DNA from: Desulfurococcales archaeon
GTDB lineage: Archaea; Thermoproteota; Thermoprotei_A; Sulfolobales; NBVN01
Direction: 5' to 3'
NCBI GenBank assembly: GCA_023255965.1
Contig: JAGDWE010000017.1
Span: 1 to 6,023 of the forward strand
DNA: 6,023 nucleotides
Under the pieces are notes generated by a model. That model saw nothing but the letters and a program-made list of their open reading frames with translations, did no database searches and was not told the origin of the DNA. Position 1 is the first letter of the stretch, and each line of letters begins with the position of its first letter. The translations under genes were made by a program, and so were the position numbers. Below are positions 1 through 5,825 of this stretch, piece after piece.

Positions 1-29
1 GAATAGTGAATATTGTTAGCACTCATCAT
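1..29 (-). CDS. possible 5' end of a leftward gene cut by the window edge
   Basis: Reading leftward, two consecutive ATG codons (27-29 and 24-26) open a frame, MMSANNIHY, that stays open to base 1. A TATA-like A/T tract at 60-73 lies about 30-40 bases upstream, so a nearly leaderless transcript from this point would fit crenarchaeal practice. A purine-rich GGAGGAT on the same strand (about 47-53) lies too far from the ATG to be a good ribosome binding site. Only nine codons are visible, so neither product nor family can be judged, and chance is a real alternative. Confidence 0.22.
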
Positions 30-59
30 CAGTAGAGAATGTGTAATCCTCCTAAGGCA

Positions 60-73
60 TATAAATTTTAAAA
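60..73 (+). promoter_or_regulatory. TATA box region of the EF-1alpha gene
   Basis: The A/T tract TATAAATTTTAAAA sits about 45-55 bases before the tuf start codon, within an otherwise mixed sequence. A start of transcription about 25 bases downstream would fall near 88-97 and leave a leader of 20-30 bases carrying the AGGTG ribosome binding site at 106-110. The core TTTTAAAA is its own reverse complement, so it could also direct leftward transcription. This is inferred from spacing and base composition only. Confidence 0.5.
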
Positions 74-116
74 GGCTTAATAGCAGTATTATGTGATATG
101 ATGGTAGGTGTGAGCG

Positions 117-1433
117 ATGAGTAAGGCTAAGAAGCCTCATTTAAATCTAGTGGTAATAGGGCATGTAGACCACGGTAAGAGCACCTTAACAGGTCACTTA
201 CTGATGGAGTTAGGGTTCATAGATGAGAAGACCAGGAAGGAGGTTGAGGAATACGCTAAGAAGGCCGGTAAGGAGGATATGAAGTACGCGTGGTTCTTAG
301 ATAGGCTTAAGGAGGAGCGTGAGAGGGGTGTTACAATAGCTTTGTCGTTCATGAAGTTCGAGACACCCAAGTACTACTGGACCATAATCGATGCCCCAGG
401 TCATAGGGACTTCGTTAAGAACATGATTACCGGGGCTAGTCAAGCTGATGCAGCATTATTAGTTGTCTCAGCTAAGAAGGGCGAGTTCGAGGCCGGTATG
501 AGCCCTGAGGGCCAAACCAGGGAGCACATAATATTGGCCAGGACCATGGGATTAGACCAAATGATCGTGGCCATCAATAAAATGGATGCTACTGAGCCTC
601 CGTGGAGTGAGGCTAGATATAAGGAAGTAGTATCAGTGATTAGTAAGTTCATGAAGGGATTAGGATTTAAGGTTGATGCAATACCATTCGTACCGGTATC
701 TGCATGGTATGGCGATAACTTAATCAATAGATCAGCTAATATGCCTTGGTATAAGGGGCCGACACTCGTTGAGGCATTAGATCATGTGAAGGAGCCACCT
801 AAGCCTGTTGATAAGCCATTAAGGATCCCAATCCAGGAGGTATACAGCATCTCAGGAGTTGGTACGGTTCCCGTAGGTAGGGTTGAGACCGGTAGGCTGA
901 GGGTCGGTGATAGAATAGTGTTCATGCCTCCTGGTAAGGTGGGTGAAGTAAGGTCTATAGAGATGCACCATGAGAGGTTGGATGAGGCGTTGCCAGGCGA
1001 TAACATAGGGTTTAACGTTAGAGGCGTTAGCAAGGAGGACGTTAAGAGGGGTGATGTAGCGGGCCATCTAACCAATCCGCCGACCGTGGTTGAGGAATTT
1101 ACTGCTAGGACATTCGTAGTATGGCATCCTACAGCTATATCAGTTGGCTATACGCCGGTAATACATGCACATACAGCTAGCGTGGCGGCTAGGATTACCG
1201 AGATAGTAGGTAGGTTGGATCCTAAGACGGGTCAGATAGCTGAGAAGAATCCGCAGTTCATTAAGGCAGGCGACTCAGCTATAGTTAAGTTTAAGCCCAT
1301 AAAGCCGATGGTCGTAGAGAAGTTCAGCGACTTCCCGCAACTCGGTAGATTCGCTATGAGGGATATGGGTAAGACCATAGGTATTGGCGTGGTAATGGAC
1401 GTTAAACCAGTTAAGGTAGAGATTAAGGGCTAG
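117..1433 (+). CDS. tuf: translation elongation factor 1-alpha (aEF1A)
   Basis: This GTPase carries aminoacyl-tRNA to the ribosomal A site in the cytoplasm. The 438-residue length is typical for archaeal EF-1alpha. All GTP-binding motifs are visible: P-loop GHVDHGKS (15-22), switch I GVTI with Thr73, DAPGH (92-96), NKMD (154-157) and SAW (195-197). Two beta-barrel domains follow, from about residue 230 and about residue 330. In switch I the residue after GVTI is Ala, where I recall many archaeal homologues having Asp; GTP contacts themselves look intact. The start is supported by AGGTG at 106-110, six bases before the ATG; an in-frame GTG at 108 is followed at once by a stop. S10 follows 25 bases downstream, the usual archaeal order, so the two are probably co-transcribed from the TATA box at 60-73. 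The identification is secure. Confidence 0.98.
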   Translation: MSKAKKPHLNLVVIGHVDHGKSTLTGHLLMELGFIDEKTRKEVEEYAKKAGKEDMKYAWFLDRLKEERERGVTIALSFMKFETPKYYWTIIDAPGHRDFVKNMITGASQADAALLVVSAKKGEFEAGMSPEGQTREHIILARTMGLDQMIVAINKMDATEPPWSEARYKEVVSVISKFMKGLGFKVDAIPFVPVSAWYGDNLINRSANMPWYKGPTLVEALDHVKEPPKPVDKPLRIPIQEVYSISGVGTVPVGRVETGRLRVGDRIVFMPPGKVGEVRSIEMHHERLDEALPGDNIGFNVRGVSKEDVKRGDVAGHLTNPPTVVEEFTARTFVVWHPTAISVGYTPVIHAHTASVAARITEIVGRLDPKTGQIAEKNPQFIKAGDSAIVKFKPIKPMVVEKFSDFPQLGRFAMRDMGKTIGIGVVMDVKPVKVEIKG

Positions 1434-1458
1434 CATTAATTCAGCGGTGTCTAATTGA

Positions 1459-1770
1459 ATGGCTAATAAAGTAAGGATAAGGCTGTGGAGCGTTAACGTA
1501 AACAACTTAAACTACGTAGTATCGCAGATAGTTGACATAGCTAAGAAGGCAGGCATAAACATTAGAGGACCCATACCACTGCCAACCAAGAGGTTAGTAG
1601 TACCGACGTTAGTACCACCCCACGGCGAGGGAACTAAGGTATATGAGAAATGGGAAATGAGGGTGCATAAGAGGGTAATAGATATAGCGGCGGATGAGAG
1701 GGTGATGAGGCAGTTAATGAGGGTTAGGGTGCCGGACGACGTATATATAGAGATCGAGCTCCTCAGATAG
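1459..1770 (+). CDS. rps10: 30S ribosomal protein S10
   Basis: This is a component of the small ribosomal subunit head, of the S10p/S20e family. The 103-residue protein matches the archaeal length of about 102. Family features include the opening RIRLWSVNVNNL, the loop GPIPLPTKR (about 37-45) followed by VPTLVPPHGEG, the KWEMRVHKRVIDI segment, and a C-terminal strand VYIEIELL. The start ATG lies 25 bases after the tuf stop, with a modest GGTG at 1445-1448 about ten bases upstream. No separate TATA box is evident in the short gap, so it is probably expressed with tuf. The adjacency EF-1alpha, S10, tRNA-Ser is common in archaea. A short T run follows the stop (1771-1774), too short to call a terminator. 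Confidence 0.97.
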   Translation: MANKVRIRLWSVNVNNLNYVVSQIVDIAKKAGINIRGPIPLPTKRLVVPTLVPPHGEGTKVYEKWEMRVHKRVIDIAADERVMRQLMRVRVPDDVYIEIELLR

Positions 1771-1867
1771 TTTTATGCGTCCTTAAGATAGCAGGCTTGC
1801 AAATAAAATAATATTAGGTATTTTAGCGGTACCGCGTAAACGTTAACTCGCTTCTAGTCCTAAAACA

Positions 1868-1873
1868 TTTTAA
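1868..1873 (+). promoter_or_regulatory. TATA box for tRNA-Ser
   Basis: TTTTAA within the A/T-rich stretch 1861-1877 lies about 28-33 bases before the first base of the mature tRNA. This is the spacing expected for an archaeal promoter starting transcription at or just before the tRNA 5' end. The tRNA can therefore be expressed independently of tuf-rps10. Positional inference only. Confidence 0.5.
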
Positions 1874-1900
1874 CACCTCAAACCAAGATAATTAGGGGCT

Positions 1901-1985
1901 GCCGGGGTGCCCGAGCGGCCTAAGGGGCCGGCCTGGAGAGCCGGTGGGCTACACGCCCACGCGGGTTCGAATCCCGCCCCCGGCG
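1901..1985 (+). tRNA. trnS: tRNA-Ser(GGA)
   Basis: The sequence folds as a class II tRNA. The acceptor stem GCCGGGG (1901-1907) pairs with CCCCGGC (1978-1984). The D arm follows at about 1910-1927. The anticodon stem CCGGC/GCCGG encloses the loop CTGGAGA (1933-1939), giving anticodon GGA (1935-1937), which reads UCC and UCU. A long variable arm (GGGC/GCCC, about 1945-1959) is diagnostic of serine or leucine tRNAs. The T stem GCGGG/CCCGC (1961-1977) encloses TTCGAAT. The discriminator is G1985, as expected for serine. The next bases are CCT, so the 3' CCA is not encoded and must be added by the CCA enzyme. No intron is present. Confidence 0.97.
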
Positions 1986-2054
1986 CCTAAAACCATCAGT
2001 AAGCGTGTTCCACATATTTAGGCATGTAGATTAAGGCATTAACGAGCCAACCTG

Positions 2055-2321
2055 CCGCTCACCCGAGAGCGAACCTTAGTGTTCTTTAATGGTCATCGAT
2101 TGTCGCCCTCGGGCTCCTCGCGGTCCCCCCGGGCCCCCTCACCGCCCTTCTGGAGCGGATCTCGGAAATCCGGGGTCACCAATAGGCTTATAAGGGAGTT
2201 GGGTTTATAGGCCTAGGAGTTAAGGCTAGACAGGCACGCGGCCTCGGCGTACCTCATGGCGCTAAGGGGGTTGCGAAGCAAAGTAAACGAGCCCAATGAT
2301 CATGAATTACGTTACAGCCCT
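2055..2321 (+). repeat. copy A of a GC-rich divergent repeat, probably a decayed coding element
   Basis: This block is much richer in G and C than its surroundings and is related to the right end of the window. Three segments align in the same order and orientation. 2055-2107 aligns with 5832-5880. 2132-2180 aligns with 5887-5934 (7 substitutions and 1 gap in 49). 2267-2321 aligns with 5956-6010 (11 substitutions in 55, no gap). Relative to copy B it has about 19 extra bases before 2132 and about 65 extra (2181-2245). One frame of the second segment reads PLTALLERISEIRG, against PLTALLERLPEARG in copy B, with two substitutions silent. That frame ends at TAG (2184-2186), and the first segment needs a frame change to stay aligned, so any gene here is broken. 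A hairpin CGCTC/GAGCG (2056-2071) is shared with copy B. Family unknown. I see nothing supportable in 1986-2054 or 2322-2467. Confidence 0.7.
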
Positions 2322-2467
2322 TAAGCAGCATCCCCTAAGTCATTGCTGATGAATAGAAGGCTAGATCATATTGTAAGACTCGCCCATAGAGGTCTTAACG
2401 AATTCATTTAAGGCCTTCACACCTAAGCTAATTGATTGGACTAGACAAACCCAGCAATACATGGAGT

Positions 2468-2544
<77 letters not shown>

Positions 2545-2569
2545 ACTAAATCAAATTAAAATAGATGGG

Positions 2570-2577
2570 TTTTAAGC
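2570..2577 (-). promoter_or_regulatory. TATA box for tRNA-Ala
   Basis: On the minus strand the sequence reads GCTTAAAA, preceded by an A-rich stretch that could act as the TFB-recognition element. It is 26-33 bases upstream of the mature tRNA 5' end at 2544, the correct archaeal spacing. It lies between the tRNA and the stop codon of the PUA-domain gene. Inferred from position and sequence. Confidence 0.5.
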
Positions 2578-2591
2578 TTTATCACGACGAA

Positions 2592-3107
2592 TTAAATTCC
2601 ATCCCCACTCCTCAGCTCCCTATACACCTTAATGCTTAGATTCCATATCCTATCCCCAGCGTGATGTAGGTTCTTAATTGCCTTACCTTTCCGTAGCTCC
2701 CTAATGGCATTTGAGGGTATTAAAGCCTTACCTACAACTATAGGTGTTTCCTTCTTAGGCTCCCAAACGCTGACTACATCATTTATGCTGAATTCATCGA
2801 ATTCCTTAATACCGGGTATCATTACATCGGCACCGTTGAGTAAGTGCTTAACAGCCCCCTCATCAACGACTACCTTAGGTACTAAGTCGTTAATATGTAG
2901 TTTAATTAGGAGTAGGGTGGGTATTAGCGAGCCGCTTAGCTTGATAAATGATGGTGCTCCGTTAAAAACCAACAGCTCTAATCCCTCCTCACTAACAACT
3001 AAGACATCCTCGCTCCTACTTACGAATCCCTCAGCCTTAGGGTACAACTTAATTAGTTGACCCCTCAATTCAGCGGCCTCCTTCTTCCTCAGCCTAATTA
3101 ACCTCAA
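2592..3107 (-). CDS. MCT-1/Tma20-like PUA-domain RNA-binding protein
   Basis: This 171-residue protein has the two-part layout of archaeal relatives of eukaryotic MCT-1 (Tma20). An N-terminal pre-PUA region (about 1-75, with hydrophobic SLIPTLLLIKLH near 60-71) is followed by a PUA domain (about 77-156). The PUA signature is clear: VDEGAVKHLLNGADVMIPGI (81-100), VGKAL (125-129) and HHAGDRIW (148-155). Eukaryotic members bind the small ribosomal subunit and act in ribosome recycling and re-initiation; an equivalent archaeal role is inference. The start is TTG, not ATG: no ATG is available in frame, and AGGTG at 3117-3113 on the minus strand lies five bases before this TTG. It diverges from the Sm-like gene and is followed on the same strand by tRNA-Ala. 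A generic PUA protein of other function is the alternative. Confidence 0.88.
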   Translation of the reverse strand: MRLIRLRKKEAAELRGQLIKLYPKAEGFVSRSEDVLVVSEEGLELLVFNGAPSFIKLSGSLIPTLLLIKLHINDLVPKVVVDEGAVKHLLNGADVMIPGIKEFDEFSINDVVSVWEPKKETPIVVGKALIPSNAIRELRKGKAIKNLHHAGDRIWNLSIKVYRELRSGDGI

Positions 3108-3112
3108 AATGG

Positions 3113-3117
3113 CACCT
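3113..3117 (-). promoter_or_regulatory. ribosome binding site fixing the TTG start of the PUA gene
   Basis: The minus strand reads AGGTG, complementary to the 3' end of 16S rRNA, and is separated from the TTG codon (3107-3105) by five bases. This spacing is near ideal and is the main reason to accept TTG as the start. Confidence 0.6.
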
Positions 3118-3131
3118 AAATATATAATCTT

Positions 3132-3148
3132 AAGATATCTTTTTAAAC
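3132..3148. promoter_or_regulatory. divergent promoter region between the PUA-domain and Sm-like genes
   Basis: The 83-base gap between the two divergent starts contains a perfect 10-base palindrome, AAGATATCTT (3132-3141), running into TTTTTAAAC (3140-3148). Rightward, the TTTTTAAA box would place a transcription start near 3168-3175, leaving a short leader with AGGTG (3181-3185) five bases before the Sm-like ATG. Leftward, the same box would start transcription near 3115, giving a very short leader for the PUA gene. One symmetrical box may serve both directions. The palindrome could also be a regulator site, which is speculation. Confidence 0.45.
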
Positions 3149-3190
3149 GGCTAGTGAATTATCTATTAAGGTACTAGTTTAGGTGTCGGG

Positions 3191-3415
3191 ATGAGCGATA
3201 CAGCACAGAAATTACTTCACGAGTCCGTAGGTAGTATAGTGTTAATTAAGTTAAGGGGGGGTAGGGAGTTAAGGGGCAAATTAAGGAGCTTTGATCAGCA
3301 TCTAAACCTAGTTATAGAGGATGCTGAGGAAATAGGTAGCGAGTCCACGAGGAGGTTAGGTACGGTAGTTATTAGAGGGGAGAACGTATTACTCATCTCA
3401 CCTGCTAGGGAGTGA
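3191..3415 (+). CDS. archaeal Sm-like (LSm/SmAP) RNA-binding protein
   Basis: This 74-residue protein is a minimal Sm fold. Such proteins form heptameric rings that bind uridine-rich RNA and are thought to act as RNA chaperones. The Sm1 motif covers about residues 13-45, with RGGRELRGKLRSFDQHLNLV holding the Asp35-His37-Asn39 nucleotide-binding stretch. The Sm2 motif covers 57-71, with VIRGENVLLI and the conserved Arg62-Gly63. The start is supported by AGGTG five bases upstream. L37e follows after six bases, with its ribosome binding site overlapping this stop codon, so translation of the two is probably linked. The Sm-like plus L37e pairing is well known in archaea. Numbering as SmAP1 or SmAP2 cannot be settled here. 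Confidence 0.95.
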   Translation: MSDTAQKLLHESVGSIVLIKLRGGRELRGKLRSFDQHLNLVIEDAEEIGSESTRRLGTVVIRGENVLLISPARE

Positions 3416-3421
3416 TGGGGA

Positions 3422-3607
3422 ATGAAGGGAACTCCATCGATGGGTAAGAGGAGTAAGAATAAGACGCACATAAGGTGCCGTAGGTGTGGCAGGCACGCGT
3501 ATAACGTATCTAAGAAGTACTGCGCCGCCTGCGGCTATGGTAGATCGTCTAGGTTAAGGCGGTACTCCTGGCAGAATAAGAAGGTTAATGGGTTGAGGAT
3601 TAAGTGA
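3422..3607 (+). CDS. rpl37e: 50S ribosomal protein L37e
   Basis: This small zinc-ribbon protein of the large ribosomal subunit has the normal family length of 61 residues. The opening MKGTPSMGKR is the family signature. Two CxxC pairs, Cys19/Cys22 and Cys34/Cys37, form the zinc site. The rest is strongly basic and ends in the conserved RRYSWQNKKVNGLR. Met1 is preferred over Met7 because the GTPSMGKR segment is conserved in the family, and a GTGATGGGG purine-rich site overlaps the end of the Sm-like gene just upstream. It lies six bases after the Sm-like gene and 20 bases before the DUF211 gene, and all three appear to form one transcript. Confidence 0.97.
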   Translation: MKGTPSMGKRSKNKTHIRCRRCGRHAYNVSKKYCAACGYGRSSRLRRYSWQNKKVNGLRIK

Positions 3608-3627
3608 TTGCTTAGGGAATTGATGGA

Positions 3628-3888
3628 ATGCCCTTAAGGAAGCTAGTTCTCGACGTGCTTAAGCCGATTAAGGGTTCATCAATAGTCGAATTGGCCGAGG
3701 AGCTCTCAGCTATTGATGGAGTAAGCCAGGTATCAGTGGTAGTTAATGAGATGGATGTTGAGACGGTAACCCTAGTTATAACTGTGGAAGGCAATTCCAT
3801 AAACTTCAATAACGTTAAGGAGGTTATCGAGCGGTTAGGCGGCATAATACATAGCGTTGATCAGGTAGTTGCCTCACGTGCGGGATGA
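3628..3888 (+). CDS. DUF211 family protein
   Basis: This 86-residue protein matches the archaeal DUF211 family (usual size about 90-100 residues). Signatures are LRKLVLDVLKP at the N terminus, SIVELAEELSAIDGVSQV, the MDVETVTLVITVEG strand pair, and the C-terminal VIERLGGIIHSVDQVVA. The family has a ferredoxin-like alpha/beta fold that packs into oligomers; its biochemical role is not established, and I do not assign one. The ATG at 3628 follows the L37e stop by 20 bases. The ribosome binding site is weak (GGGAAT about ten bases upstream, or TGATGG immediately before), so coupling to L37e translation is plausible. Its TGA overlaps the ATG of a short downstream ORF. Confidence 0.92.
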   Translation: MPLRKLVLDVLKPIKGSSIVELAEELSAIDGVSQVSVVVNEMDVETVTLVITVEGNSINFNNVKEVIERLGGIIHSVDQVVASRAG

Positions 3889-3962
3889 GTGTAATTAACC
3901 TGTTAATAGCCCCACTGATAGCGAGAATAGCTGCAACGCCATTTTTGGGAAGGCAGGAGTAG
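3885..3962 (+). CDS. possible 25-residue hydrophobic ORF coupled to DUF211
   Basis: The DUF211 stop codon overlaps an ATG as ATGA (3885-3888), the classic arrangement for coupled translation. The new frame encodes 25 residues beginning MSVINLLIAPLIARIAA and ends at TAG (3960-3962). Most of the first 17 residues are hydrophobic, enough for a short amphipathic or membrane-associated helix. CGGGATG provides no strong ribosome binding site of its own. I do not recognise a family. It could be a small protein, the surviving start of a lost gene, or chance; the short length makes chance quite possible. Confidence 0.3.
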   Translation: MSVINLLIAPLIARIAATPFLGRQE

Positions 3963-4014
3963 CTAGCTTTACATTCACTAGATTTTAAATCTTAACATGC
4001 TGTAGCACGTTAAA

Positions 4015-4872
4015 TCACATAAGCCTCCTCATGAGCAGCTCCGATGCTATTGCCCTTGCGGTCTCACTTGATACCCTGCCCTTAGAGTACCTAGTGAGGT
4101 CTGATGAGGCCTTACTGACTCCATCCTCATCCCTTACGTACTTGCCGCATATCCATATGATTGAGTCTAGATTTAATGACGGTATGTTAGATAGCCTAGA
4201 AACCTCCATCCAGGCCCTCTGGACGGTTTTATGATTTCTCATCAGCTCCTCAATAACCATTGCCGATTCACCGTCTATGATACCTGATGTATAGGACACC
4301 GCAGCCACCCTCCTATCGACTGGTAGTTCGATATCCATTGGCGGGACGATGTAGTTGCCGCACACCCTTGAGGCGTAGTAGAACATCTTAATAGCGAATA
4401 CCACGGTCTTCTCATCGCCTTCGACGTTTAACGCCCTCCTAATCACCTCCCTAAGCCCCTTAAGATCTCTAAGTAGATCATGGAACCTGACGTATATCTC
4501 TACATGGGCCTTGGAATTCAGGAGCTTCCTAATCCTCAACGCCTTCACATCCCTCAATAACTTATTGCACTTAGAATTAGCTAGGAAGTCCATGAATTCC
4601 CCAGCCAAGTCATCAGGATTACCAGGCTTGAAGGGATGCCTTGAGAACTCCATCCAATAGTCTTCCCCCCTACTTGAAAGCCGGTAGGACACCAGCGAAT
4701 TAAGTACAGCGAGTAATGCAGTGGCATTGCAGTCGCCTAACCTCATATATAGTTCCCTTAAGGACTGGAATTGGGGATCCCCCTCCTCAATAGCCAGAAC
4801 ATCGTCAACGCTAAGTAATGAGAGTACTCGACCAACCACAGCGATTCTACCGTACAACACCTTCAACGCCAT
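4015..4872 (-). CDS. archaeal 8-oxoguanine DNA N-glycosylase/AP lyase (AGOG)
   Basis: This 285-residue protein belongs to the AGOG branch of helix-hairpin-helix DNA glycosylases, which remove 8-oxoguanine from DNA and cleave at the resulting abasic site. Family stretches include EDYWMEFSRH (70-79), EKTVVFAIKMFYYA (154-167) and ELPVDRRVAAVSY (182-194). By comparison with the Pyrobaculum enzyme, whose catalytic Lys140 and Asp172 are 32 residues apart, Lys155 and Asp186 (31 apart) are the likely catalytic pair; Lys162 is a less likely alternative. The protein is somewhat longer than the roughly 256-residue Pyrobaculum enzyme. The start is firmly set by GAGGTGA four bases before the ATG. It converges on the DUF211 unit and diverges from the UPF0282 gene, so it is probably transcribed alone. 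Confidence 0.88.
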   Translation of the reverse strand: MALKVLYGRIAVVGRVLSLLSVDDVLAIEEGDPQFQSLRELYMRLGDCNATALLAVLNSLVSYRLSSRGEDYWMEFSRHPFKPGNPDDLAGEFMDFLANSKCNKLLRDVKALRIRKLLNSKAHVEIYVRFHDLLRDLKGLREVIRRALNVEGDEKTVVFAIKMFYYASRVCGNYIVPPMDIELPVDRRVAAVSYTSGIIDGESAMVIEELMRNHKTVQRAWMEVSRLSNIPSLNLDSIIWICGKYVRDEDGVSKASSDLTRYSKGRVSSETARAIASELLMRRLM

Positions 4873-4876
4873 ATAG

Positions 4877-4883
4877 TCACCTC
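4877..4883 (-). promoter_or_regulatory. strong ribosome binding site of the AGOG gene
   Basis: The minus strand reads GAGGTGA, an extended match to the anti-Shine-Dalgarno end of archaeal 16S rRNA, four bases before the ATG at 4872-4870. It is the best ribosome binding site in the window and fixes this start. Confidence 0.7.
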
Positions 4884-4888
4884 AATAT

Positions 4889-4897
4889 GCTTAAATC
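4889..4897 (+). promoter_or_regulatory. TATA box of the UPF0282 gene
   Basis: GCTTAAATC lies about 40 bases before the preferred start at 4935. Transcription would begin near 4918-4922, leaving a leader of about 15 bases. This placement argues against the longer reading frame that begins at 4818 inside the divergent AGOG gene. Inferred from spacing. Confidence 0.45.
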
Positions 4898-4934
4898 GCT
4901 AGTAAACATAATAAATGTGGTGAAGGAATTTAAG

Positions 4935-5825
4935 ATGACCTTAAATATGCGTCCAATAGCGTTCGACAGCTTGGGGGTTAGGTCTATGGCTACGTACATC
5001 TCAACATCCGATGTCGGAATACTCATTGACCCCTCGGCATCACTAGCACCTATGAGGTATGGCCTACCCCCGCATGAGGTTGAGCTGAAGGCGTTAATGA
5101 AGTATGTAGATGAAATTAAGTACTACCTAGGGATATGCGACGTAGTTATAATTACGCACTACCATTACGATCACCATGACCCAGGCAAGTTGGTGCCAAT
5201 AGAGTTATTCAGGTCTAAGAAGGTCTTAGTTAAGGATCCGTTAAGGAATATTAACACTTCGCAGAGGATTAGGGCGCATAATTTCCTAAGGAAGTTAAAG
5301 GAGGTAACTACGTTTGAGGTAGCTGATGGTAATACGTTTAAATTCGGCAAGACGGAGATCACCGTATCTAGGCCAGTACCACACGGGAATACAAATAAGT
5401 TGGGGTACGTAATCATGATACGCATAACTTGTGAGGGGAGATCTATAGCCTTCTCCTCAGATGTGGAAGGTCCATTAGATGAGTACGCAGTTGAGTTCCT
5501 GAGCGGGAGCGACGTGATCATAGTTGATGGGCCACCCACATATTTAGCAGGCAACTCATATAGTAGGAGGGAGATTGAGGAGGCGGTAAATAACTTGGTT
5601 AAGCTCTCACTGAGGACTAAGAAACTGATTGTAGACCACCACCTACTAAGGGATCTAAACTATCGATCAATATTTGATCAAGTGGATAAGTCCTCAGGTA
5701 TCAGACCGTTAACTGCAGCGGATTACCTAGGTCTAGAGCCTAACTTGCTTGAGGCTAGAAGGAGGGAATTGTATGGCATTAAACTAGATGATGGATCAGG
5801 TCTAACGGAGTTTTATAGTGAGTGA
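4935..5825 (+). CDS. UPF0282 family metallo-beta-lactamase-fold protein
   Basis: This 296-residue protein is a predicted metal-dependent hydrolase of unknown substrate, in the archaeal UPF0282 (COG2248-type) family. The family opening PIAFDSLGVRSMAT (7-20) is followed by LIDPSASLAPMRYGLPPH (30-47). The metal-binding motif THYHYDHH is at 74-81. Likely further ligands are His150 (VPHGN), Asp176 (SSDVEGP) and His235/His236 (IVDHH). The open frame extends back to an ATG at 4818, but that would overlap the divergent AGOG gene by 55 bases and add 39 residues lacking family character. A TATA box at 4889-4897 and GGTGA at 4919-4923 favour ATG 4935; ATG 4947 (292 residues) is the close alternative. 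The stop is followed within a few bases by copy B of the GC-rich element. Confidence 0.9.
   Translation: MTLNMRPIAFDSLGVRSMATYISTSDVGILIDPSASLAPMRYGLPPHEVELKALMKYVDEIKYYLGICDVVIITHYHYDHHDPGKLVPIELFRSKKVLVKDPLRNINTSQRIRAHNFLRKLKEVTTFEVADGNTFKFGKTEITVSRPVPHGNTNKLGYVIMIRITCEGRSIAFSSDVEGPLDEYAVEFLSGSDVIIVDGPPTYLAGNSYSRREIEEAVNNLVKLSLRTKKLIVDHHLLRDLNYRSIFDQVDKSSGIRPLTAADYLGLEPNLLEARRRELYGIKLDDGSGLTEFYSE

Noticed and set aside
21..35. ATGATGA on the minus strand resembling a C box of a C/D small RNA
   Set aside because: Only about 29 bases lie before the window edge, no D or D' box can be seen, and paired start codons explain it equally well.
440..727. leftward open frames within the EF-1alpha gene (also 782-1075 and 852-1067)
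   Set aside because: They are antisense to a highly conserved gene, lack ribosome binding sites and have no recognisable protein character.
1771..1775. TTTT after the S10 stop as a terminator
   Set aside because: Four T residues are too short, and no longer pyrimidine run follows.
2055..2321. GC-rich block as SRP RNA or RNase P RNA
   Set aside because: I could not find the SRP helix 8 GGAA-loop motif in context or the conserved RNase P core on either strand, and a second divergent copy in the same window argues against a single-copy housekeeping RNA.
2345..2420. CTGATGA near 2345 as the C box of a C/D small RNA
   Set aside because: The first base does not fit the usual purine, and no CTGA D box occurs at a suitable distance downstream.
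2704..3060. 118-codon rightward open frame
   Set aside because: It lies entirely inside the PUA-domain gene on the opposite strand and its translation is low-complexity Ser/Thr/Leu, typical of an antisense shadow.
5171..5554. 127-codon leftward open frame inside the UPF0282 gene
   Set aside because: The plus-strand frame carries the metal-binding motif and family signatures, so the antisense frame is a shadow.
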